Positions 1 through 5,020 of a stretch of 8,589 nucleotides of DNA are shown here, in pieces. Under the pieces are notes generated by a model. The model did no database searches. It was given only the letters and a program-made list of their open reading frames with translations, and was not told the DNA's origin. Each line of letters opens with the position of its first letter. Positions within the stretch are counted from its first letter, which is position 1. Both the position numbers and the translations under genes were made by a program. The DNA comes from Methanobacteriota archaeon (lineage in GTDB: Archaea; Halobacteriota; Methanocellia; Methanocellales; Methanocellaceae). The stretch is taken from the NCBI GenBank assembly GCA_023436075.1, contig JAEZKS010000018.1, positions 1 through 8,589 on the forward strand, read 5' to 3'.

Positions 1-113
1 CTTGGCGTGCTTGACGTCCTTGGCGGTCTTGGCGAGGATATAGTTTCTCTATGCTTGAGCAAGGCCAGATTCAATTGGCTTTAAAAATATGTCTATGATT
101 GTTTATCTTGATG
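1..113. other. Left edge, no intact gene
   Basis: No complete reading frame is visible. On the minus strand the first 48 bases read RNYILAKTAKDVKHAK, a Lys/Ala-rich helix-like segment that faintly recalls the C-terminal part of an archaeal histone fold. A TAG codon lies directly upstream of that segment and no start codon follows it, so it is not an intact gene. It could be a decayed fragment, a frameshifted contig end or chance. The rest is AT-rich and contains the end of the neighbouring minus-strand gene. Confidence 0.3.
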
Positions 114-458
114 TCATTCTGATGAAATAAACCTGAACCTGCCCAGCCCCGGCTGCCCAAGAGCAAGGTACTTTTTCACTGCGCCACCCGACCGCAGCTC
201 GACCACCCGTATGCCACGGCCATGGGCATGGATGGCGTATTCCCCTTCCTCGAACTGCTCTGGCGTCGCCCGTGGCACGCACACGACGACATCCGAGTAG
301 TTCGTCTCGCCATAGTTGCCCTGACGGACGATCTCGAAGCCCACCCGGACGTGATCGCGGCGTTCCGGCATGAAATAGAATAAGCTCCCTGTGGACTGTG
401 GCTCCGAACCGATCAGGTATCGTCCCCGGCCCACCGGGAGGTAGGTGTCCAGAGACAT
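114..458 (-). CDS. Small protein of unknown function (114 aa)
   Basis: I do not recognise the family. The frame is 114 residues from ATG (456-458) to TGA (114-116). The product is soluble-looking, with no signal peptide or membrane segment, and is rich in Gly, Arg and beta-branched residues: GRGRYLIG near residues 10-17, DVVVCVP near 56-62 and GRGIRVVELRSGG near 80-92. This suggests a compact beta-rich fold, which is inference only. It lies 42 bases downstream of nadX on the same strand, but that gap is almost pure A/T with TATA-like runs and shows no Shine-Dalgarno site, so the gene may have its own promoter and a leaderless transcript. The GC-rich codon choice matches its neighbours and favours a real gene over a chance frame. 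Confidence 0.6.
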   Translation of the reverse strand: MSLDTYLPVGRGRYLIGSEPQSTGSLFYFMPERRDHVRVGFEIVRQGNYGETNYSDVVVCVPRATPEQFEEGEYAIHAHGRGIRVVELRSGGAVKKYLALGQPGLGRFRFISSE

Positions 459-500
459 ATATAAAAATATATTATATAATTATATATTTAATATTATCGG
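459..500 (-). promoter_or_regulatory. AT-rich promoter-like gap upstream of the 114-aa gene
   Basis: The 42 bases between the nadX stop and the 114-aa gene are nearly all A and T, with overlapping TATATAAT-type runs. A TATA box centred near 480-486 would place the transcription start close to the ATG at 458, which fits a leaderless archaeal mRNA. The exact box cannot be chosen because several overlap. Confidence 0.4.
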
Positions 501-1313
501 TCAGGTGCCGACCTTCAGCGGCTCACAGACCTGCTTCAGCGTCGCAATGGCCGAAAGTGCGGCCAGGAAGCTCGTCTTCGGGTTCGTCTTCGATGGCACG
601 TTCTCCACCACTGTCCGAAGCTCGCCGAACTCGCCACGGACCGTGACTTCGTGCATGTTCCGGCTGATGGTCGGGTCGACGACTACTTTCACCATCGTCC
701 TCTCGAAGCCTACGCCTACCAGGCTGAGCGATGCGGCCACGTTCACGTTGGCCGGGAATTCTTTGATGGCGACCGCTGCCGGGCCGCTGAAGATCTCCGT
801 AGGCTCTCTGATCTGGTCTATGTCGATTTTGTTCTTGACGATGAACGGCGCTCCGCGCAGCCCTTCTATCGGTTTTCTGGTCGTGATCGTAACGCTCTCG
901 ATCCTATTGACTGAGGCGGATTTCACGCCGTCCAGCCCGCAGACTGCGCCGGAGGGTACATAGATGCTGCACTGATGGCGCTTTGCCAGCGATCGGACCG
1001 TTTCTAGCAGTTCTTTGTCTGCGAACGCGCCGACACTCATGATCATGATGCTCCTGCCCTGTGTCAGTGCCTCGACGGCGACCTCGCGCACCGCGGACTG
1101 TGCTGCGGCTTCCACCACGAAATTAGAAGCTTCGACCAGCTCATTCAGCGGAAGCACCCGGGGCTTCGACTTCAAAGATGCAGCGAAACTGGTAGCTTCT
1201 GCCTCATCCCGGTCGTAAATCGCCTCTAACTTCGCGGGTACGGCCCCGTTGTCGATGGCACGGGCAATTTCCTTGCCGATGGCGCCAGCGCCTACAATGC
1301 CAATGCGGAACAT
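501..1313 (-). CDS. nadX: L-aspartate dehydrogenase NadX
   Basis: This enzyme oxidises L-aspartate to iminoaspartate with NAD(P)+. NadA then condenses the product with dihydroxyacetone phosphate to quinolinate, so NadX replaces the oxidase NadB. The chosen ATG (1311-1313) gives MFRIGIVGAGAIGKEIA, placing the Rossmann GxGxxG at residues 8-13 as in the family. An ATG six codons upstream (1329-1331) would add MRPPRR before the fold and is less likely. Other family landmarks are VPSGAVCGLDGVK (119-131), the FPANVNVAASLSL segment (186-198) and the NMHE motif whose His221 matches the family's proposed catalytic histidine. Length is 270 residues; archaeal members run from about 235 to 270. It is divergent from nadC, the last step of the same pathway, which supports the assignment. 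No Shine-Dalgarno site is visible, so it may be leaderless. Confidence 0.9.
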   Translation of the reverse strand: MFRIGIVGAGAIGKEIARAIDNGAVPAKLEAIYDRDEAEATSFAASLKSKPRVLPLNELVEASNFVVEAAAQSAVREVAVEALTQGRSIMIMSVGAFADKELLETVRSLAKRHQCSIYVPSGAVCGLDGVKSASVNRIESVTITTRKPIEGLRGAPFIVKNKIDIDQIREPTEIFSGPAAVAIKEFPANVNVAASLSLVGVGFERTMVKVVVDPTISRNMHEVTVRGEFGELRTVVENVPSKTNPKTSFLAALSAIATLKQVCEPLKVGT

Positions 1314-1369
1314 TCTTCTCGGAGGTCTCATATACCTTGATCGCTCAAATGATTTACGGTGGAGGCATC
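1314..1369. promoter_or_regulatory. Divergent nadX/nadC promoter region
   Basis: These 56 bases separate the two NAD genes. On the plus strand CATATACC (1329-1336) is a plausible TATA box for nadC: a start about 26 bases on would fall near 1357, just before the Shine-Dalgarno GGTGGAGG (1358-1365), which is four bases from the nadC ATG at 1370. The minus-strand signal for nadX is less clear. The short shared gap makes joint control by one regulator possible, but I see no clear operator. Confidence 0.4.
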
Positions 1370-2182
1370 ATGTACACCTTCGAACTGGAGCGGTTTATCC
1401 AGGAAGACCTGGGAGCCGATGACGATTCAAGCGGGATTGTCCCTGAAACGCCGGCCAGTGCCCGCATCGTCTGCAAAGAGGACGGCGTCCTCGCGGGACT
1501 CGAGGAAGCATGCGAGATCTTCGCATACTTTTACGTGGACATAGATGAGATGCGCGCTGACGGTGACAGGGTTAAAAAGGGTGACGTCGTGTTGGAGCTG
1601 ACGGGCAGCGCTCCCGATATCCTGCGGGCAGAACGCCTGGCCCTCAACTTTTTAGGAAGGATGAGCGGCATCGCGACGCTGACGGCGCAGTGTGCCGCGC
1701 GTGCGGGCGGGGCCAGAGTTGCCGCCACGCGAAAGACCACCCCCGGCTTCCGCAAGTTCGAGAAAAAGGCCGTGAAGCTGGGCGGCGGTGACACCCACAG
1801 ATATGACTTGTCTTCAGCCGTAATGATCAAGGATAATCACATCGCGGTCATGGGCATCGAAGGCGCGGTGGCAGCAGCAAAGAAAGCGGCGAGCTTCACC
1901 AAGAAGACCGAGGTCGAGGTCGAATCGGTTGCAGATGCGATCAAGGCTGCGAAGCTGGGCGTCGACATCATCATGTTCGACAACATGAAGCCTGATAAGA
2001 TCGCCGAGGGCGTGAAAAAGGTCAAGAAGATCGATGAGCGTATCATCATCGAAGCTTCCGGCGGCATCACGATCGACAACATCGGCGAGTATGCTCGTGC
2101 CGGCGTAGACGTCATATCCCTTGGTGCGCTGACACGGGACGCGAAATGGCTCGACTTCAGCCTTGATATGGTTATCGAATGA
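1370..2182 (+). CDS. nadC: Nicotinate-nucleotide diphosphorylase (quinolinate phosphoribosyltransferase) NadC
   Basis: NadC converts quinolinate and PRPP to nicotinate mononucleotide, CO2 and diphosphate, the committed step into NAD in the cytosol. The ATG at 1370 is chosen because GGTGGAGG ends four bases upstream and the protein then starts MYTFELERFIQEDLG; a TTG in the same frame at 1337 would add eleven unlikely residues. Family motifs in order: ERLALNFLGRMSGIAT (88-103, dimer/active-site helix), TRKTTPGFR (120-128), K132-K133 and the KLGGGDTHRYDLS loop (136-148), IKDNHI (153-158), EVEVES (181-186), MFDNM (202-206) and the EASGGIT phosphate-binding loop near the C-terminus. At 270 residues it is full length for the family. 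It is divergent from nadX; nadA is not in this window. Confidence 0.96.
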   Translation: MYTFELERFIQEDLGADDDSSGIVPETPASARIVCKEDGVLAGLEEACEIFAYFYVDIDEMRADGDRVKKGDVVLELTGSAPDILRAERLALNFLGRMSGIATLTAQCAARAGGARVAATRKTTPGFRKFEKKAVKLGGGDTHRYDLSSAVMIKDNHIAVMGIEGAVAAAKKAASFTKKTEVEVESVADAIKAAKLGVDIIMFDNMKPDKIAEGVKKVKKIDERIIIEASGGITIDNIGEYARAGVDVISLGALTRDAKWLDFSLDMVIE

Positions 2183-2188
2183 CCATAA

Positions 2189-2226
2189 GATAATTATCAT
2201 ACAATGGCCATGTAATCTGCGGTGGT
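2189..2226 (+). promoter_or_regulatory. TATA-like box and Shine-Dalgarno before the CTG-start gene
   Basis: The palindrome GATAATTATC (2189-2198) is a good TATA-box candidate. A start 25-27 bases downstream of its centre falls near 2219-2221, directly at GGTGGT (2221-2226), a Shine-Dalgarno site. Four bases then separate it from the CTG at 2231. This spacing matches the four-base gaps seen before nadC and the DUF362 gene, which argues for initiation at 2231. Confidence 0.5.
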
Positions 2227-2230
2227 TTAG

Positions 2231-2488
2231 CTGAAGATACAGGTCAGTACGAAGACAACCATAGACGGCGAGACGTCTGATGATTACAGCAGCAAGCTCG
2301 TGATGCCTCCCAGCGCGGACTTCGACATATACGTCGAAAACGGCGGGCTGGTCATCAGCGCGATCAACGAGGTCTCCGACGGCAAGAAGAAAACGAAACG
2401 CGACATCTCGGTCGAGATCGTGTTCGACAGGGCGCTCAGCAAGAAGATCGCCGAGGCCTGCAAGAACCTGCCGACGCTACCGAAGTAA
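2231..2488 (+). CDS. Small protein of unknown function, apparent CTG start (85 aa)
   Basis: I do not recognise the family. The open frame starts right after an in-frame TAG (2228-2230) with CTG AAG ATA CAG, giving (M)KIQVSTKTTIDGET. GGTGGT lies four bases upstream and a TATA-like palindrome about 30 bases further up. The next start codons, GTG 2300 and ATG 2303, lack any Shine-Dalgarno site and would discard 23 residues whose codon choice matches the rest of the frame. I therefore place the start at CTG, though 2300/2303 stays possible. The product is 85 residues, soluble, with a probable beta-rich N-terminal half (FDIYVENGGLVISAI near residues 31-45), a Lys-rich turn GKKKTKR (51-57) and a C-terminal helix ALSKKIAEACKNL. 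It follows nadC by 48 bases on the same strand but seems to have its own promoter. Confidence 0.65.
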   Translation: MKIQVSTKTTIDGETSDDYSSKLVMPPSADFDIYVENGGLVISAINEVSDGKKKTKRDISVEIVFDRALSKKIAEACKNLPTLPK

Positions 2489-2505
2489 CTTTTTTCTCGC
2501 TTTTG
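2489..2505 (+). terminator. Oligo-T terminator after the 85-aa gene
   Basis: Directly after the stop the plus strand has six T (2490-2495), then CTCGC and four more T (2501-2504), with no strong stem before them. Archaeal RNA polymerase can terminate at such runs without a hairpin, so this is a likely 3' end for the transcript. Confidence 0.5.
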
Positions 2506-2509
2506 AGTT

Positions 2510-2690
2510 GTTTCTACATGAAAACACGAACGTTTTTTATTTCCACTAAAAGCACTAAAACACGAAAGTCACGGTTAAAGCACGAAGGACACTAAACGCA
2601 CGAATTCAAAGTCACGAAAGTCTCTAAGGTCACCAAGCTTAAAACACTAACAAGGCCACGAAAGACACGAAAACACCAACCTAGCTCTGA
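2510..2690 (+). repeat. Left arm of a long imperfect inverted repeat
   Basis: About 180 bases made of degenerate units CACGAAAG, CACTAAA and CACCAA, roughly every 8-15 bases. The reverse complement of 3331-3502 aligns with it along its whole length. Perfect shared blocks are GTTTCTAC at the outer end (2510-2517 with 3495-3502), a 21-base block at 2539-2559 with 3452-3472, a 15-base block at 2565-2579 with 3431-3445, and AAGCTTAAAACAC (2635-2647 with 3364-3376). Between them are substitutions and small indels. It fills most of the 323-base gap between the 85-aa gene and the GxxExxY gene and has no credible coding frame. Confidence 0.88.
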
Positions 2691-2717
2691 AACGTCATTG
2701 TTGTATAATCTATTAAA

Positions 2718-2752
2718 AGAGGGGGGCTCATGCAGGCTCATCTTTGAGCACC
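2718..2752 (-). terminator. Possible hairpin downstream of the GxxExxY gene
   Basis: GCTCA (2736-2740) and TGAGC (2745-2749) can form a five-pair stem with a four-base loop. The same TGAGC can also pair with an earlier GCTCA (2726-2730), since GGCTCAT occurs twice. Read on the minus strand the stem is followed by a C-run and TCTTTT, so it may end the GxxExxY transcript, which stops about 60 bases upstream. Confidence 0.25.
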
Positions 2753-2811
2753 CGTCGTTTCAACACTAAAAACTTCAGGGGTAGCATTCTCCGTTTCCAC
2801 ATGTGGCACTA

Positions 2812-3237
2812 TTAGCTGATCATCCTTTTTGTCCCATGGCCGATGTTGGTATCGTTGAAATTCATGAGCAATCCCAGTCTTAGCTTACTAAGTTTCAAGT
2901 ATGTCAAGAGTTGATGTTCGTGTAATGGCAATACGTTTTCCACGGCTTTTAATTCGATTATTAGACAATCGTCTACTAGCATGTCAACTATGTAATATTC
3001 GTCGTATTCCACGCCTTCGTAGACAATAGGTAGTTTCACCTGTCTTTTAACCGTATGTCCTCTATTGTTGATTTCTATCTCCATAAAGCGTTCATAGGTA
3101 CTCTCACGCAGTCCGGGCCCCAGGTTAGAGTGCACGTGATAAGCAGCATCCATTGCGACGCTGGCTGCCTCTTCCACATGTTCAGGAACTCTTTCGTAAA
3201 TTCTTCTTGATCTCATACTGGAATCCATGTTCATCAT
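2812..3237 (-). CDS. GxxExxY protein (PD-(D/E)XK nuclease-like)
   Basis: The 141-residue product carries the name-giving motif as GLRESTY at residues 42-48, inside a helix following HSNLGPG. The second half has a PD-(D/E)XK-like core: VDMLVDD (84-90), then IIELKAVE (93-100) with Asp85, Glu95 and Lys97 as the likely catalytic set, and HEHQLLTYLKLS (106-117), also typical. Members of this family (Pfam PDDEXK_3) are predicted nucleases of unknown biological role; no activity is proven here. Length is normal and the frame is intact. Four Met codons lie near the start (1, 2, 4, 8); none has a clear Shine-Dalgarno site and an AT-rich TATA-like stretch lies upstream (about 3255-3270), so a leaderless start at the first is assumed. 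The gene is more A/T-rich than its neighbours and lies inside the inverted-repeat block, which suggests acquisition. Confidence 0.88.
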   Translation of the reverse strand: MMNMDSSMRSRRIYERVPEHVEEAASVAMDAAYHVHSNLGPGLRESTYERFMEIEINNRGHTVKRQVKLPIVYEGVEYDEYYIVDMLVDDCLIIELKAVENVLPLHEHQLLTYLKLSKLRLGLLMNFNDTNIGHGTKRMIS

Positions 3238-3330
3238 TGGTAAAAATTAATTACAGTAATATGTAATAAAGTTTTGTATTCTAAGGCATTCCATAAAAAG
3301 CGCTGGCAGAATGAAAACAGGTGTCCTCAT

Positions 3331-3502
3331 TTTGGTGCTTTCGTGCCATTTGTGACTTTATTTGTGTTTTAAGCTTAGTGGAGTTCGTGATTTTTGTGTT
3401 TTGACTTCGTGTGTTTAGTGCCTTTTGAGATTTAACCGTGACTTTAGAGAATTTAGTGCTTTTAGTGGAAATTAAAAAAGTTTAGTGTTTTCGTGTAGAA
3501 AC
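3331..3502 (-). repeat. Right arm of the long imperfect inverted repeat
   Basis: Reverse-complement partner of 2510-2690, here reading as TTTCGTG/TTTAGTG units. The shared blocks are listed under the left arm. The inner end fades out near 3331, and 3238-3330 between it and the GxxExxY start shows only AT-rich sequence that probably holds that gene's promoter. No coding frame is supported. Confidence 0.88.
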
Positions 3503-3504
3503 GA

Positions 3505-3539
3505 CCGGCAGAATAAACAAGAACTAAGCTGCCGGTTTT
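3505..3539 (+). terminator. Stem-loop followed by T-run
   Basis: CCGGCAG (3505-3511) and CTGCCGG (3529-3535) are perfect seven-base complements with a 17-base loop, followed by TTTTA. On the plus strand this resembles an intrinsic terminator, yet no plus-strand gene lies close upstream, so it may instead belong to the adjoining repeat block. It begins two bases outside the right arm. Confidence 0.35.
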
Positions 3540-3543
3540 AATC

Positions 3544-3580
3544 CCTGCTGCAGCAGGCGATTTCAGCCGATAGAGTCGGC
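3544..3580. promoter_or_regulatory. 14-bp palindrome and short hairpin upstream of the DUF362 gene
   Basis: CCTGCTGCAGCAGG (3544-3557) is a perfect 14-base palindrome with no spacer, the form of a dimeric protein-binding site. Eight bases on, GCCGA (3566-3570) and TCGGC (3576-3580) form a five-pair stem with a five-base loop. Both lie just upstream of the probable TATA box of the DUF362 gene, where an activator or repressor could act. Function is inferred. Confidence 0.35.
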
Positions 3581-3583
3581 AAT

Positions 3584-3630
3584 GTTTTTAATAATATTAC
3601 ACGTACTTATGCTGTAAACCGGACGTGAGG
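3584..3630 (+). promoter_or_regulatory. Promoter and Shine-Dalgarno of the DUF362 gene
   Basis: The AT-rich TTTTTAATAATATT near 3584-3598 is a plausible TATA box, predicting a start around 3615-3620. GTGAGG (3625-3630) then serves as Shine-Dalgarno, four bases before the TTG start at 3635. Confidence 0.45.
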
Positions 3631-3634
3631 CATT

Positions 3635-4471
3635 TTGAAAAAGAGCACACTGGTCTCGATAGTCAATACCGACGACCCCGTGAACGGGCCCAAGCAGGCG
3701 CTGGACCGGATACATGCGGATGGCATCCTCGACAACTACCAGCGCGTGCTGATCAAGCCGAACTACGTCAACGGCAGCCACCCCTCTACGGGCGTCACAA
3801 CCGATCCGCGCGTCGTGCGGGGGATCGTCGAGTACCTGCTGGAGCACGGGTGGAACAGCCGCGAGTTCGCCGTAGGTGAGGGTGGCATGGCCACCGTGGA
3901 CACGATGCAGTCATTCCGGAACAGCGGGCTCGTCGATGAGCTGAACGGCTACGGCGTCAAGCTGATCGACCTGAACTCCGAGCCTCATGTCGAGGTAGCG
4001 ATAGAGGGCGGCCGGTCGCTGAAGTCCGTGAAGGTGGCCAGGTCCTTCGTGGAATACGACTGCATCCTGTCGGTACCGAAGCTGAAGGTCCACTGCTGGT
4101 CGCTGTCGACGCTGTCCATGAAGAACATGATGGGTGGCATATTGCCCAAGGGGATCATGCATGACGACCTCGCACAGAAAATCGTCGACCTGAACCGCGT
4201 CTTTGGTCCGGAACTGACCGTCATCGACGGCATCCTGGGCTGCCAGCGCCACGAGCTGGCCTGCGACCCTATCCAGTCCAACGTGATCATCGCAGGCGAA
4301 GACTTCGTGGCGACAGACGCCGTGGGATCCTTCCTCATGGGCCTGGCGCCTGAGGACGTGCGGTACCTGCAGCTCGCCAAAAAGGCCGGGCTCGGCGAAA
4401 ACGACATGACCAAGATCGAGTATGTCGGCGGAGAGATCAGCAAGCTACGGAGACACTTCAAGACGTGTTAA
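3635..4471 (+). CDS. DUF362 domain protein
   Basis: A full-length, stand-alone DUF362 protein of 278 residues. Family landmarks in order: VLIKPNYVNG (38-47) followed by TDPRVVRGIVEYLLEHG (56-72), the VGEGG loop (80-84), ILSVPKLKVH (144-153), TLSMKNMMGGILPKG (159-173), IVDLN (183-187), LTVIDGI (194-200) and AGEDFVATDAVGSFLMG (220-236). The function of the family is not established; some members carry ferredoxin-type cysteine clusters, which this one lacks, having only scattered cysteines. No signal peptide or membrane segment is seen, so it is probably cytosolic. The start is TTG: the frame opens LKKSTLVSIV with GTGAGG four bases before it, and no ATG or GTG is placed better. It appears monocistronic, since 142 bases containing a fresh promoter precede the next gene. 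Confidence 0.88.
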   Translation: MKKSTLVSIVNTDDPVNGPKQALDRIHADGILDNYQRVLIKPNYVNGSHPSTGVTTDPRVVRGIVEYLLEHGWNSREFAVGEGGMATVDTMQSFRNSGLVDELNGYGVKLIDLNSEPHVEVAIEGGRSLKSVKVARSFVEYDCILSVPKLKVHCWSLSTLSMKNMMGGILPKGIMHDDLAQKIVDLNRVFGPELTVIDGILGCQRHELACDPIQSNVIIAGEDFVATDAVGSFLMGLAPEDVRYLQLAKKAGLGENDMTKIEYVGGEISKLRRHFKTC

Positions 4472-4556
4472 CCGTGTACAGGTCTGGGCTGGCAATCGTC
4501 GTAATCCTGTCCCATGTATCGACGTGCGCGCGAGGGCGCCGTTCGTCCGTCGCCCG
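4469..4556 (+). repeat. Post-stop element, copy A
   Basis: Beginning in the DUF362 stop codon, TAACCGTGTACAG resembles TAACCGGGCACAG at the next gene's stop (4920-4932). Further on both have TGCGCGCGAGG (here 4525-4535) and then CGCCCGA (here 4551-4557). GGGCG (4534-4538) and CGCCC (4551-4555) can pair with a 12-base loop, but no T-run follows. The similarity is patchy; it may be a repeated 3'-end element. Confidence 0.4.
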
Positions 4557-4562
4557 ATGTGG

Positions 4563-4608
4563 CAAATTATATTAGATGCGTACGCTATTAGGCTAATAAG
4601 TCAAGGTG
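4563..4608 (+). promoter_or_regulatory. Promoter and Shine-Dalgarno of the 102-aa gene
   Basis: AAATTATATTA (4564-4574) is a clear TATA-like box in otherwise GC-rich sequence, predicting a start near 4595. GGTG (4605-4608) follows, five bases before the ATG at 4614. This decides the ATG over longer in-frame openings upstream, which run through the promoter itself. Confidence 0.55.
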
Positions 4609-4613
4609 TGACA

Positions 4614-4922
4614 ATGGAAGCAGTCTATTATTTCGAAGACAAGGCCAAGAAAGACGTCGAAAAGCTCGAAGGCGACGAGTTCTTCAAGCGCCTCGGAGTC
4701 ACCGACCGCGAGGCAAAGCTGATGGGCACGAAGCGTACCTCGGGATACTATCTGTACGTCAAGGCGGAGTCTGCCGACAAGTTCAAGATCGCCGAAGAGA
4801 AGATCGCCGAGTCCAAACTTCCGCTGACTAAAATATCCGGAGAAGAGGAAAAGGCTGTCATCGACGCCATCAAGCGCGAAGAGGACAGTGCCGCGGAAGG
4901 CATGGGCGCGATTTTTGGATAA
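4614..4922 (+). CDS. Conserved-looking small protein of unknown function (102 aa)
   Basis: I cannot assign a family with confidence. The 102-residue product is highly charged and soluble: MEAVYYFEDKAKKDVEKLEG at the start, FFKRLGVTDREAKLMGTKR (23-41), a short strand GYYLYVKAE (44-52), then Lys/Glu-rich helices (KFKIAEEKIAESK) and a distinctive tail SAAEGMGAIFG (92-102). The pattern of one beta strand and three or four helices with a Gly-rich tail suggests a compact alpha/beta protein. No metal-binding cysteines, signal or membrane segment is present. It has its own TATA-like box and Shine-Dalgarno site, so it is probably transcribed alone, and it converges on the methyltransferase gene. Confidence 0.8.
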   Translation: MEAVYYFEDKAKKDVEKLEGDEFFKRLGVTDREAKLMGTKRTSGYYLYVKAESADKFKIAEEKIAESKLPLTKISGEEEKAVIDAIKREEDSAAEGMGAIFG

Positions 4923-5003
4923 CCGGGCACAGTAGGTCGTTTGCTCGGCGTTCAAGCACACGCCTGCGCGCGAGGCTGACCGGGCCGACGACATTACGCC
5001 CGA
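4920..5003 (+). repeat. Post-stop element, copy B
   Basis: Starts in the stop codon of the 102-aa gene as TAACCGGGCACAG, contains the shared TGCGCGCGAGG (4965-4975) and ends in CGCCCGA (4997-5003). These match, in the same order and orientation, the pieces of copy A at 4469-4557, although the total length between them differs by about ten bases. It runs into a T-rich terminator. Confidence 0.4.
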
Positions 5004-5017
5004 CCTTTTGTTTTTTA
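4979..5017 (+). terminator. Convergent-gene terminator
   Basis: CGGGC (4981-4985) and GCCCG (4998-5002) can form a five-pair stem with a 12-base loop, followed three bases later by TTTTGTTTTTT (5006-5016). This is a good plus-strand terminator for the 102-aa gene and sits just beyond the stop of the opposing methyltransferase gene. Confidence 0.55.
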
Positions 5018-5020
5018 ATG

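Larger units (their letters stand above)
2510..3502. mobile_element. Candidate mobile cassette: inverted arms around a GxxExxY gene
   Basis: Two opposed arms of 170-180 bases enclose one minus-strand gene (2812-3237) with a PD-(D/E)XK-like motif. The block sits between GC-rich housekeeping-type genes and is visibly richer in A/T. Its outer ends are the mirrored GTTTCTAC/GTAGAAAC. I see no transposase, no second gene and no obvious target-site duplication beside the outer ends. It could be a small mobile or formerly mobile unit, or two copies of a spreading repeat that happen to flank an acquired gene. The symmetry is observed; mobility is inference. Confidence 0.45.

Noticed and set aside
445..963. 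Plus-strand frame of 172 codons opposite nadX
   Set aside because: It lies antisense to the clearly recognisable nadX gene and has Ser/Thr-rich composition typical of a shadow frame.
2520..2690. Possible CRISPR array in the repeated region
   Set aside because: Units are 7-10 bases, degenerate and without uniform spacers, and no cas gene is present.
2797..2806. Palindrome CCACATGTGG just after the GxxExxY stop
   Set aside because: A single 10-base palindrome in a noncoding gap is expected by chance and has no partner or clear position relative to a promoter.
4422..4613. Longer opening of the 102-aa gene from 4422
   Set aside because: It overlaps the end of the DUF362 gene and runs through a TATA-like box; the ATG at 4614 has a GGTG site at proper spacing.
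4472..4613. Possible tRNA or structured RNA in the GC-rich gap after DUF362
   Set aside because: No cloverleaf, no T-loop GTTCGANTC pattern and no CCA-adjacent acceptor stem can be drawn; only one short stem is visible.
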